Shown here: positions 25,651-33,729 of the stretch, piece by piece
Numbering within the stretch: the stretch's first letter is position 1
How the letters are laid out: each line of letters opens with the position of its first letter
Source of the DNA: Spartobacteria bacterium
GTDB taxonomy: Bacteria > Verrucomicrobiota > Verrucomicrobiia > Chthoniobacterales > UBA10450
Assembly (NCBI GenBank): GCA_003169695.1
Contig: PNAS01000060.1
Span: 1-64,000 of the forward strand
Direction: 5' to 3'
Length of the DNA stretch: 64,000 nucleotides
The notes under the pieces: model-generated
What the model was told of the DNA's origin: nothing
Database searches by the model: none
What the model saw: only the letters and a program-made list of their open reading frames with translations
Position numbers and translations under genes: made by a program

Positions 25651-25995
25651 TCAGTCTAGCACAATGGCCTGGGTGCTCTGAATCGACGATCGATCCACCA
25701 CCCAGCGCCCATCCTTCCGGCGCGCAGTGAACACAACCATGTGCCCGCCCCCCACCTATGGATCTCCGCACTCAACTTGGACTTCATCAGCGCTCGAAGG
25801 GGTGATCGCATGTAGATCCCCCTTAATGCCGGCGGCGGGAGCGAGGCGTTGAATGGCATAAACGTCAGCGGCGCTAAGGTGATACTGCGTGGGAACAATC
25901 TGCGTGTTTGCCGGGAGTACGAGCGACGATGAGCATGCCGTGAGGACAAGCGTGGATATGGCGACCAGCAGGGTTGTGGAATACGGCGACGGCAT
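25651..25995 (-). pseudogene. Cassette lipoprotein gene with an internal TAG
   Basis: A lipoprotein signal (STLVLTACSSS) and a body of 79 residues end at TAG (25756-25758). The same frame continues as VGGGHMVVFTARRKDGRWVVDR...VLD* with normal codon use, so the stop most likely replaced a sense codon in a 114-aa lipoprotein. The 79-aa lipoprotein could still be exported. Cassette cores match. Confidence 0.65.
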
Positions 25996-25997
25996 GG

Positions 25998-26120
25998 GCC
26001 TAACGAGAATAAGATCAGCGACGGCTACCGGAAGCGAGCGCCAATCGAAGTGAGAGTGTGTTAATCATGGGAAATGTGGTCGGGTAGCGGGTAGCCGTTC
26101 GCTGCATCGCCTGGTTAGAT
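25998..26120 (-). repeat. attC (123 bp)
   Basis: Cores GCCTAAC/GTTAGAT. GCGGGTAGCC subfamily. Confidence 0.9.
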
Positions 26121-26123
26121 GTG

Positions 26124-26296
26124 TTACGTGGCGCCACTCCTCGATAGACGCCATACAAGCATGGCATCGCCGCTGATGACGACGACAAGACCGGCATAGA
26201 AACAAAACGCCTGAACCGGGAAAAGAGCGTCGGCTACACTGCGAGAGAGCAGCAGGCTGCCAGAGAGCTTCTGAATCTGCAGAACCAGGTCTAGAC
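26124..26296 (-). pseudogene. 3' fragment of a membrane protein gene
   Basis: In one frame: a stretch beginning LVLQIQKLSGSLLLSRS, then 'FPVQAFCFYAGLVVVISG', then 'MLVWRLSRSGAT' and TAA. It is plausible as the last 55 residues of a two-helix protein, but there is no start codon and it directly follows the 26298 gene. The cassette's end cores do not match (ACCTAAC at 26686, GTTAGAT at 26114), so this looks like the tail of another cassette fused here. Confidence 0.55.
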
Positions 26297-26297
26297 G

Positions 26298-26678
26298 TCA
26301 CTGCGCCCACAGCGCCTTCCATAAGAGTCGGCCATCTTCGCGTGTTCCGCGATAAACCACGATATCGTGATAATCGGTGAGCCAGAAAATGAGGTAGATG
26401 TCGTTGGGCGGCACTGTCTCGGTGCGAATGTAGACGAGCGGCGCTCGGCGACGTGGCAATGGCGCGATGAAATAATCTCGCTGCGCCTGATGAATCATTC
26501 GAGTGATCGCGGCATCGGCAGTAATCTCCGTGGTCCTGCCGCGCTCCGACTGCATCCACGTGCCAGCATACTGGAGCTCTCTCACCGGAACGGCGGACAG
26601 ACGCAACCAAACGAGTCCGACGAGCAGCAAGCCAAGAACCGCTGCCACGGCAATTGTGATCTTTCGGGAGCGCGTCAT
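26298..26678 (-). CDS. Cassette ORF, membrane-anchored protein
   Basis: 126 aa. An N-terminal anchor helix (residues about 7-27) is followed by a periplasmic domain with 'GTWMQSERGRTTEITADAAI' and 'YLIFWLTDYHDIVVYRGTRE', similar in pattern to small stress or inhibitor-type exported domains. No confident family. Confidence 0.7.
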   Translation of the reverse strand: MTRSRKITIAVAAVLGLLLVGLVWLRLSAVPVRELQYAGTWMQSERGRTTEITADAAITRMIHQAQRDYFIAPLPRRRAPLVYIRTETVPPNDIYLIFWLTDYHDIVVYRGTREDGRLLWKALWAQ

Positions 26679-26685
26679 GCATGAG

Positions 26686-26809
26686 ACCTAACGAGAATAA
26701 GATCAGCGACGGCTCTCGGGAGCGAGCATCAATCGAAGTGGAAGTGTTTTAGTCATGGGAAAACGTGATCGCGCAGCGGGTAGCCGTTCGCTGCATCGTC
26801 TGGTTAGAT
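26686..26809 (-). repeat. attC (124 bp)
   Basis: Cores ACCTAAC/GTTAGAT. GCAGCGGGTAGCC subfamily. Confidence 0.9.
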
Positions 26810-26812
26810 CGT

Positions 26813-27184
26813 TCAGGGTGATGTGATGTGAACTTTCGATACTGCGTGTCCCGATGAATCGAAGCTAATCCCATACTCTTCACCAGTGATCGAGAATGGG
26901 ATGTAGCGAAACTGCTTCACCGATTCGGCGTCGTACCAGTCGACCTTGTGCTCAAATTCCCAAGAAGCCTTGTCGCTATGCTCAGCGATGACTCGGTCAG
27001 GCCGACCCAATAATGCGAGCACGCGCTCTTCCGAATCCCCGCGTTGCACCTTTTGCCACGGCTGGATGTAACGCCAGTCCGAATACCGCGCATCCGCGAA
27101 CCACAGGATGACCAGACCGATAGGAATAGCAGCGATGGTCAACAGAATCCAGAGCAAGCCACGTTTAGCGGGGGACGGCGTCAC
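26813..27184 (-). CDS. Cassette ORF, BamE/SmpA-like anchored protein
   Basis: 123 aa. Anchor helix at residues about 9-29, then 'WQKVQRGDSEERVLALLGRPD' and 'WEFEH', the pattern of the SmpA/OmlA (BamE) fold: a 'v..GmT..qv..llG.P' helix-loop and short strands. The native BamE is a lipoprotein of the BAM complex. This one has a membrane helix in place of the lipobox, so a role in outer-membrane assembly should not be assumed. GTG start touching the attC core. Confidence 0.68.
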   Translation of the reverse strand: MTPSPAKRGLLWILLTIAAIPIGLVILWFADARYSDWRYIQPWQKVQRGDSEERVLALLGRPDRVIAEHSDKASWEFEHKVDWYDAESVKQFRYIPFSITGEEYGISFDSSGHAVSKVHITSP

Positions 27185-27185
27185 G

Positions 27186-27308
27186 ATCTAACGAGAATAA
27201 GATCAGCGACGGCTACCGGAAGCGAGCGCCAATCGAAGTGAAAGCGTTTTGATCATTGGAAAATGTGGTCGCGCAGCGGGTAGCCGTCGCTGCATCGCCT
27301 GGTTAGGC
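27186..27308 (-). repeat. attC (123 bp)
   Basis: Cores ATCTAAC/GTTAGGC. The right arm lacks one T (GCCGTCGCTGC), so the usual extrahelical base is missing here. Confidence 0.88.
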
Positions 27309-27629
27309 GGCGGTTCGCTCAAGTTCAATTTCGCGCAGGTAAAGGAACAGCGGCAAGCCCAAAGAAACGCCGACGAATAAAATGGCAAGGATTGGTAGCC
27401 AGCGACTGCGCATCCCGAGGCGCCGGCCCTCGGTCGCCACAAACACGCAAAGCACGACTGCTGAGACGAGCACGTCCAAGCCGAAAAAGCCCCCGATGCG
27501 ATTGGCAAACAGTTCATGGACAAACAGGGTCATGTTCAGCCCGTGCGCCAGTGTCCAGGGCACAAACTGCCAGTAGGGTAAAAGCAGACCAAAAATGCAC
27601 AGCAAAAGATACAGATGTCGCAGTTTCAT
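27303..27629 (-). CDS. Cassette ORF, DUF2834-like membrane protein
   Basis: 108 aa with three helices (about residues 5-25, 48-64, 78-97). 'LLLPYWQFVPWTLAHGLNMTLFVHELFAN', followed by 'GFFGLDVLVSAVVLCVFV', is the DUF2834 pattern. Function of the family is unknown. The ATG at 27629 is preferred, while a GTG built on the junction core (27656) would add nine residues. TAA in the left core. Confidence 0.75.
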   Translation of the reverse strand: MKLRHLYLLLCIFGLLLPYWQFVPWTLAHGLNMTLFVHELFANRIGGFFGLDVLVSAVVLCVFVATEGRRLGMRSRWLPILAILFVGVSLGLPLFLYLREIELERTAA

Positions 27630-27647
27630 GGAAAGTGGTAGATAGTC

Positions 27648-27720
27648 GCCTAACACGTAATTATGCCGTTTTTTTTCGGCAGATCCAGCGTATTAGCCGA
27701 CAAAAGCCGCAACTGTTCAA
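27648..27720 (-). other. attI-like junction repeat, copy 2
   Basis: GCCTAAC followed by ATTATGCCG, a GCCG-T8-CGGC hairpin, and the same 36 bases (CCAGCGTATTAGCC to CAACTGTTCAA) as at 5100-5173. On the minus strand it ends in GTG^TTAGGC. It lies at the edge between a cassette run (left) and the block holding the large secreted protein (right). Confidence 0.65.
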
Positions 27721-27748
27721 GACCTGGGCGCCGTCCGATCCGACTTAT

Positions 27749-30229
27749 CTACTGGATGTGGTAAGCTTCCACCAAGCCGACGCCGGTGGTGTTGCCTTTG
27801 CCGCGCACGATCGCGGTGTAGGCGCCTGAGGCCAGGGTTGCCTCGATCGCCGATTCGCGATCGTCGGTTGGCGCGAGGCCCGTCGCTTCGATTTCGGCTT
27901 GTTGCGAATCTTTCCAGTTGTCGTTCGAGGCGATAATCGCGCCGCTGCTGTCGTGCAGTTCAAGAGTTGGATCTTGCAACGGATTGGCGACACCGGCTGC
28001 GCCTAACGACGGGCCGATCGCCCGCACGACTACGGTGGAGGCGCCGCTGGCGCCGCCCGCGATGAAGCCTCCGATCATCACGTTGTTGTCCCTCTCGACA
28101 AAGCCACGGGTGCTGATATTAGCCAGCTGGGATGCGGTCGTTTGGTCGAGGTCGTAGGCTTCGATTAAACCTATGCCGGTTCCGTTATTTTTCCCGCGCA
28201 ACACTACCGTATAAGCGCCAGGATCGAGGGTGGCGACGATGGCCGACTCCAAATCGTTGGTCGGAGGTATGCCCGTTGCGATGATTTCCTGTTGTTGTGT
28301 GTCCTTCCAGTTGTCATTTGTTATCACCGTACCGCCGGTTTCATGCAACTCGATGGTCGGATCGGCCAGCGCGCCCTGGACACCTGCCCGGCCTAACGAT
28401 GGGCCAAGGCCGCGCACGATCACCTTCTTCGGATCAGGGCCAGTAATGATGAAGCCGCCGATGAGGACGTTGTCACCGGTCTGGACGTTGAGGCGGGTGG
28501 AGATGTTGAGCAGCAAGATAGCACCCACGGATGGGTCGGAGTTGATCGTCAGGTCAACCGCGCCGGCGCCGGCCGCGTTATTCGCGGTGATTGGGACGAT
28601 GAATACTCCTTGGGCCGTTGGCGTGCCCGAAATAAGGCCGGCACCAGTGTTAATCGTTAGTCCGGCTGGCAGATTTGTCGCGCTGAAACTGGTGGGATTG
28701 TTAGTCGCGGTGATTTGGTAGTTAAACGGCGCGCCGGGGGCGGCGGCAGCCACCGTCGGGCTGCTGATCACAGGCGCGCCGGCGACGACGCTATCGATCT
28801 TAACCGTCGCGCCAAAGGTATCGGTCGTTAGGGAAATTCCGGCCTGGCTCGGCGGCGAGATGGACGCGAAAGCGCCGCTAACCGAGGCCGCGTTCACGAT
28901 CCGAAAGGTTTGCCCAACTGTCGGCGTAAAGCCGTTGACAAGCCGAACGCGCAAGGTTCCGCCTAACGTTGCCGCGCCGCCGTCTACATTGATCTGGTCA
29001 AAACCGGTGGCCGGATCAGTGCCGCCAATTTCCAGATAGTAAGTGCTGCCAGCGTCCTGTTCATAGTTACCTTGCACCGTGAAGGTGCCGAGATTCTCAC
29101 CCGGAGCGAAAAGCCCGCCCGAACCAATCGTTAGGTTGCCATTCAGCGCGCCGGAGCCTCCCACGGATCCGTTGGTGGTTGCGAGCAAAGCACCGGGCAT
29201 GGGCGCGCCGGAAGTCATCCCCGCGTTGCCGGCGGTAAATTGCGCCCCAGGGCTTAGTGTTAAAGAGCTACCCGCGCCGATGCGGAGTCGAGCACAGGTT
29301 ACCTGGACTCCATCGAAAACTGCCAGGAAAAAGTTGCCCGGCCCACCGGTTCCACCCAAGTCGATGTTACCCCCCACTGCGATCCTGGTGCCCGTGTTAC
29401 TCACTCCCCCCACACCCCAGTGGCCCCCGCCCGGTGAGAGCCCTCCGAAAAGACGTAGGTTATTTGTGACGTCGAGAGCGGCGGCGTTGGTGATATCGAG
29501 AAAGCTGCCGGCTACCGAAAAATCGCCTTCGACGAGGAAGGTAGAGCCCGTTCCATCGAGCGCAACGGAGAAGTTGCTGGTGTTGAACAGATTTTTCATA
29601 AAATGCACAAATCCGCCACTGGAGACGGCGCAGTTAAAGTTGAACGAGTTATCAAAAATGGCCACTTTACCGTTCGCCTCGACAATGCCGCCAAATGTCC
29701 CGTTAATGCTGTTAAAAGAGGCGAAGCCATCATTCTTCACAGTGAGGTCAAACGCGCTGAAGCTGGTGGCATCCAGATTCCCACCGTCCACAATCGGGCC
29801 GGCCGTGCCGATAACGGCTAGGGCAGTTAGGGTCGCGGGGCCGCCGATCGTGACGGCATCGGTTAGGTTGATGGCCGAGTAATCTGCATCCAATTTCAGG
29901 GTAGCTCCTTCGTCACCTGAAAGAGTCATCGCCCCTGTAGCTGTTTCGACGATAACGGTATGACCGCCGCTTCCGAGGTTCACATTATCGCCAGCCGTCG
30001 GTGGGCCGGCCGGGCCATTGGGTATTTCGTTATTGCCCCAATTCTCTCGGTCGGAATAATTGCCATCGGCGGCATTAATCCAATGGTAGTCGTCGGCGCG
30101 CGTGGTTCCGGTGGCGAGAATGGACAGGAGGCAGAGCGCCGCGAGAAGAAGCGCGCGAGAGAGAGATGATGGCAGAGGTTTATTTTCATTCGGCTTAGTT
30201 TGGGTTGTGGTGGAGTTTGGTCCTTGCAT
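27749..30229 (-). CDS. Large secreted protein with paired C-terminal NISTR repeats
   Basis: About 826 aa from the ATG at 30229. An in-frame ATG at 30313 is the alternative. The signal peptide 'RALLLAALCLLSILATG' lies 30-40 residues in. A beta-helix or autotransporter-like passenger (GDNVNLGSGGHTVIVETATG, LDADYSAINLTDAVTIGGPA) is followed by a putative Ig-like domain. Two copies of a ~120-residue module follow, each starting 'NISTR..V..GDNV.IGGFI' and ending 'YT.V.RGK...TG.GL.E.Y'. The same module closes the 41372 protein. Cell-surface or extracellular role likely, substrate unknown. Confidence 0.75.
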   Translation of the reverse strand: MQGPNSTTTQTKPNENKPLPSSLSRALLLAALCLLSILATGTTRADDYHWINAADGNYSDRENWGNNEIPNGPAGPPTAGDNVNLGSGGHTVIVETATGAMTLSGDEGATLKLDADYSAINLTDAVTIGGPATLTALAVIGTAGPIVDGGNLDATSFSAFDLTVKNDGFASFNSINGTFGGIVEANGKVAIFDNSFNFNCAVSSGGFVHFMKNLFNTSNFSVALDGTGSTFLVEGDFSVAGSFLDITNAAALDVTNNLRLFGGLSPGGGHWGVGGVSNTGTRIAVGGNIDLGGTGGPGNFFLAVFDGVQVTCARLRIGAGSSLTLSPGAQFTAGNAGMTSGAPMPGALLATTNGSVGGSGALNGNLTIGSGGLFAPGENLGTFTVQGNYEQDAGSTYYLEIGGTDPATGFDQINVDGGAATLGGTLRVRLVNGFTPTVGQTFRIVNAASVSGAFASISPPSQAGISLTTDTFGATVKIDSVVAGAPVISSPTVAAAAPGAPFNYQITATNNPTSFSATNLPAGLTINTGAGLISGTPTAQGVFIVPITANNAAGAGAVDLTINSDPSVGAILLLNISTRLNVQTGDNVLIGGFIITGPDPKKVIVRGLGPSLGRAGVQGALADPTIELHETGGTVITNDNWKDTQQQEIIATGIPPTNDLESAIVATLDPGAYTVVLRGKNNGTGIGLIEAYDLDQTTASQLANISTRGFVERDNNVMIGGFIAGGASGASTVVVRAIGPSLGAAGVANPLQDPTLELHDSSGAIIASNDNWKDSQQAEIEATGLAPTDDRESAIEATLASGAYTAIVRGKGNTTGVGLVEAYHIQ

Positions 30230-30578
30230 TGCGCTGGCAACGCATGGTCCGCCTAACAAATCAACGAGGAAGCTCGCCCGAAGGAAGAGGAATGGCGCAA
30301 CGGTCAGGCGCATGGAGATTCTTTTCTGAAAATTGCGAATCGCCCATATTGCGGGATTGCGCAACAATATGGCAAGAAAATAATCGTCGCATCCTTTCGT
30401 TCGACTCTTACTGAGTGGAAATTTGGCGGCGCATACTACTACGGACCGGGCGGGCTGCTTGTGATCATCCTTGTGATTCTGCTCGTGACCGGGAGACTTT
30501 GATTGCCCCAGAAGGCGGGGCGCATCGCCTGAAAAAAAGACGACTGGACTGAAATGGCAGATTCGGACTGTCTAATCT

Positions 30579-30683
30579 TTAGCCGTGGCAGCCGCGCATT
30601 AATAACGTCAATAAAATCGTACCGAGGATCGAGATTACGATGGATGCCAGACAGCCGGCTCTTGTTGAAAAAAATGCAAACAT
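30579..30683 (-). CDS. 34-aa single-helix membrane protein
   Basis: MFAFFSTRAGCLASIVISILG, then TILLTLLMRGCHG. An AGGAAAC ribosome-binding site lies just before the ATG, which follows the upstream stop by five bases. This is the second gene of its cassette. Its clean one-helix layout suggests a real small membrane protein. Confidence 0.5.
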   Translation of the reverse strand: MFAFFSTRAGCLASIVISILGTILLTLLMRGCHG

Positions 30684-30688
30684 GTTTC

Positions 30689-30853
30689 CTAGTGTCTGGA
30701 GAAAACGGGGAACGGTCCCGCCTCGCTGTTAGCGGCCAACAATCCTAAACTTGGCCGGCGGCGCATTTCGGCAGTCGGGGCATATCCCGGCCAGGGTATC
30801 GCGGCGAGGCAGACGGCAGCAACAAGCGTAAAGGTGACGACGAGCTTTAGCAT
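30689..30853 (-). CDS. Cassette ORF, 54-aa exported peptide
   Basis: MLKLVVTFTLVAAVCLAAIP, then WPGYAPTAEMRRRP: a signal-like N-terminus and a short mature part. The ATG is inside the attC core. The cassette has no left attC. About 40 bases after the next gene, GGCGCATCGCCTG (30520-30532) resembles the end of an attC right arm. Confidence 0.5.
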   Translation of the reverse strand: MLKLVVTFTLVAAVCLAAIPWPGYAPTAEMRRRPSLGLLAANSEAGPFPVFSRH

Positions 30854-30975
30854 CTAACGAGAACAAGATGAGCCACCGCTGGTGGGAGTGGGCATGGCAA
30901 AGATCTGGAATTGTTTCATAAATTCAAATGTGGACTTCACGACGGCCAGCGGTTGGCTCCAGCGACTGGTTAGGC
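30852..30975 (-). repeat. attC (124 bp)
   Basis: Cores ATCTAAC/GTTAGGC. CCACCGCTGG/GTTTCATAAA subfamily. Confidence 0.9.
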
Positions 30976-32219
30976 GGTTCGACTTCCCTTGGCCAATTTA
31001 CCCGAGTGAGCGGTCCGGTAAGAAATACCCACGAAGCGCCGCCCAAGAGTGTCACGGTGGCCGCGACAACAAAAGCCCACCAGAATTGTCCCGTCCGATC
31101 GACCACGAGGCCAGTCAAGGGTGCAACGATGACGCCCGCCAGGTTACCAATCGCGTTCTGCAGCCCAGTCCATCTCCCAGCCACCGCCGGGCCGGCAAGG
31201 GTCTGTGCAAAGACGTAGATTGTAGGTCCGGTGAAACCGCAGCCGAAGCCCATTACCAAAAGGCAGACGAATGAAGTGCGTGCGCTCGCCACCACGCAAC
31301 CAAGGAGAGCGACCGCGATCGTCAGGTGGCCAACGCCCATCCAGAGCTTGCGCACGAAATTCGGGCTCGCACCGGCGCGAACCCACGCATCAGCCATCCA
31401 CCCCAGAATCGGTGAAGCGATCGCATACATAAGATAGAACAAAGCGCCTTCCCGGGCCATCTCCTGCATCGAGAGATGCCGCTCGCTGACCAGAAAATAG
31501 GGCAGCCAAACGATCATGAGGTAGAGCGAGTAGTTCGTGCAAAGGTGCCCGAGCGCCGCACCCCAAAACGCCCGCCGGCGAAGAATCTCCCCGATTCCTG
31601 CCGGACAAACAAATCGCTCCGACGTAGGAGCCGCTTTCGGCATCCAGTAAATCCACGGCACTAGCCAGAGCAGGCCGGCAAACCCGAGCACAACAAAAAC
31701 CGGCCGCCAGCCGTAAGCCGCCATCAGGTCGCCACAGAAGAATGTGCCGAGCGCCGGGCCAAGAGTCATTCCGCTGACGATGGCTGCGTTCGCCACACCG
31801 CGATGTTCCTGGGCGATGGAACGAGCGAGGATTTTTCCGTAGGCCGGGAAAGCCACTGATTCGCCTGCGCCGAGTAAGAGCCGACAGGCCATTAGTGTCG
31901 CAAAGCCATGAACTAGACCGGTCAATCCCGTGGCCAAAGACCAGATCGCAAATCCGCCAACCAGCACCCAATTCACATCAAAGCAGTCTATCAGCCAGCC
32001 GCTCACGATCATGAAGCTGACGTAAGTCCAAAAGAACGCGCCTAAAAGTAGGCCGAGATGATAGGCGGAAAGATGAAGCTCGCCTTTCAACAACGGCGCG
32101 GCCACCGACAGATTACCGCGGTCGACATAGTTAATGAAGACCGAGAGCGCCAGAAGGAAAAGAAGCGTCAGAGTCCTGGCGCCGATGAATTGCCGATCAC
32201 TCTGTACGTTTGAAGTCAT
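30924..32219 (-). CDS. MFS transporter (ACS type), tail encoded in attC
   Basis: 431 aa with 12 predicted helices. 'INYVDRGNLSVAAPLLKGEL' is the first-loop signature of the anion:cation symporter branch (hexuronate, glucarate and similar organic acids), and 'CRLLLGAGESVAFPAYGKIL' matches the second repeat motif. It probably imports an organic acid with protons. Large for a cassette. The reading frame runs past the usual end into the attC, so the last 15 or so residues (NQSLEPTAGRREVHI) are attC sequence. Confidence 0.85.
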   Translation of the reverse strand: MTSNVQSDRQFIGARTLTLLFLLALSVFINYVDRGNLSVAAPLLKGELHLSAYHLGLLLGAFFWTYVSFMIVSGWLIDCFDVNWVLVGGFAIWSLATGLTGLVHGFATLMACRLLLGAGESVAFPAYGKILARSIAQEHRGVANAAIVSGMTLGPALGTFFCGDLMAAYGWRPVFVVLGFAGLLWLVPWIYWMPKAAPTSERFVCPAGIGEILRRRAFWGAALGHLCTNYSLYLMIVWLPYFLVSERHLSMQEMAREGALFYLMYAIASPILGWMADAWVRAGASPNFVRKLWMGVGHLTIAVALLGCVVASARTSFVCLLVMGFGCGFTGPTIYVFAQTLAGPAVAGRWTGLQNAIGNLAGVIVAPLTGLVVDRTGQFWWAFVVAATVTLLGGASWVFLTGPLTRVNWPREVEPPNQSLEPTAGRREVHI

Positions 32220-32250
32220 AGGTTACGTGCAGGTTAATCGCACAGTTAAC

Positions 32251-32298
32251 GCCTAACGAGAACAAGATGAGCAACGGCCGCCGAGATCGAGCCCAGCC
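32251..32298 (-). repeat. attC left half only
   Basis: GCCTAACGAGAACAAGATGA, then GCAACGGCCGCCGAGATCGA. The rest is missing. The AT-rich NTF2-like cassette follows directly. Confidence 0.75.
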
Positions 32299-32309
32299 TT
32301 ACTACTCTT

Positions 32310-32771
32310 TTATTTTCCCGAATTAGGATAATTTATCCCGAATCCAAAGAAACATTCGTACGCCGTAATTTTTCCGTCCTTAAACTTAAAATAATCGCTG
32401 TTCCGGAATAATTTGCCGTCCGTCGTCCAACCATTGGTGATTACAAAGGCATCATCTCCGTTAATAACAACCTTAGTAATGTCGAATTTTTTCATCTTAT
32501 AGCAGTTTGGCCAGCACTTGTCCTTAAAGGTCTTTAAATTGATGTGATCATCAAGCGGGCTCGAGAAAGTAAACCCGTCAGCGAGAAATTGCTGTATCAA
32601 ATTCCAATCTTTTTTCTCAAAGGCGGTATAATAAGCCATAATGGCTTTTCCATTCGGTCCATTTTGGAACGCTGTTTCCTGGCCGGAAGAGGACGTCTGC
32701 GCAAACCCTGCCTGGCAAGATAGGATAACCCATACAAAGAGAACTTTGCCAAAGAGATTAGTCATTTTCAT
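32310..32771 (-). CDS. Cassette ORF, secreted NTF2/SnoaL-like protein from AT-rich DNA
   Basis: 153 aa with a signal peptide (about residues 1-25, QAGFA). The mature part has the NTF2-like fold pattern: 'GPNGKAIMAYYTAFEKKDWN', 'FLADGFTFSSPLDDHINL', 'DAFVITNGWTTDG', 'DYFKFKDGKITAYECFFG'. Codons are strongly A/T-ending and Lys/Asn/Phe are frequent, unlike any neighbour, which points to an origin in a Bacteroidota-like genome (inference). Such folds bind small ligands or catalyse simple isomerisations. Role unknown. Confidence 0.78.
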   Translation of the reverse strand: MKMTNLFGKVLFVWVILSCQAGFAQTSSSGQETAFQNGPNGKAIMAYYTAFEKKDWNLIQQFLADGFTFSSPLDDHINLKTFKDKCWPNCYKMKKFDITKVVINGDDAFVITNGWTTDGKLFRNSDYFKFKDGKITAYECFFGFGINYPNSGK

Positions 32772-32937
32772 AATTTTTTGTTTTGGTGTTGTGGCCATCG
32801 GCCAAAGCATTAAATTAATACAATCTTTCGCGCACAGACAGGATTCTATTGAACGTATGAACAACAGGATTCAAAGTATGGCAAGGCAATAACGATGACC
32901 GCTAAAATCGTCGATTTTGCAGGGCAATCAGACATAC

Positions 32938-33062
32938 GCCTAACGAGAACAAGATGAGCGACGGCGGACGAGGCCGCGCTTTGCTTTCATTTCATCCATC
33001 ATAATTCATCCTTCAGCCTTGATCCACGGCGGGTAGCCGTTCGCTGCATCGTCTGGTTAGGC
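32938..33062 (-). repeat. attC (125 bp)
   Basis: Cores GCCTAAC/GTTAGGC. The middle is AT-rich (TTTCATTTCATCC), unlike other sites. Confidence 0.88.
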
Positions 33063-33075
33063 TTTAGTTTTCCCA

Positions 33076-33582
33076 TTAGCCAATTCTGAAAGCACCCAGC
33101 GGCTTGGCTTCGGGATGTGGCTTTCTAGTCAAAATGACTTTCTCCACGTAGTCACGGTATTCGTTCCCGAAGACGTACCCTCGTTCCTTCCAAAACTCTT
33201 TGCCGCCGGGAGCAGCAAGCAAATTCATAGTGAGCAACTCCCAGCCGGCCCAAAGCGGGGGAGACAATGCCTTTTCCCGCCACTGGTAAAAGGCATTCTG
33301 CGAAAAAGATATAAATGCCATGAAAGTTTCGATGAATTGCGCCTTCTCCGTTTCATCCAATGACGAGTAGTCCTTCAGTCCCTTGATCGCAATCCGGTTG
33401 AGATCGGCATCGCCCATCAGATTCATATACCAATCCGCATAGTTATCGTGGACTGCTTGCGCGGTGGCGGAGCGAACGGCGCTTGTGTTCCCCTTGATCT
33501 GAAATCCAACGTAGAATAGTGAAATGACGACGGCGATCGCGCCAATCACTTGCGCGAGGTTACTCCAGTCTTGAAGCGTCAT
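33076..33582 (-). CDS. Cassette ORF, membrane-anchored protein
   Basis: 168 aa. 'MTLQDWSNLAQVIGAIAVVI' then 'LFYVGFQIKGNTSAVRSATAQAVHDNY' is a pattern common in uncharacterised anchored proteins: one N-terminal helix, then a helical cytoplasmic or periplasmic domain. ATG two bases from the core. Function unknown. Confidence 0.75.
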   Translation of the reverse strand: MTLQDWSNLAQVIGAIAVVISLFYVGFQIKGNTSAVRSATAQAVHDNYADWYMNLMGDADLNRIAIKGLKDYSSLDETEKAQFIETFMAFISFSQNAFYQWREKALSPPLWAGWELLTMNLLAAPGGKEFWKERGYVFGNEYRDYVEKVILTRKPHPEAKPLGAFRIG

Positions 33583-33584
33583 AT

Positions 33585-33708
33585 GCCTAACGAGACCGAG
33601 CTGAGCCACCGCTGGCGGGAGCGAGCGTGGCAAACACAGAAAACTGTTTCATAAAATTAAAATGCACGCATTGCGACGGCCAGCAGTGGCTCCAGCGATT
33701 GGTTAGGC
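33585..33708 (-). repeat. attC (124 bp)
   Basis: Cores GCCTAAC/GTTAGGC. CCACCGCTGG subfamily. Confidence 0.9.
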
Positions 33709-33729
33709 CTAGGTCGGGTAACGGGACTG

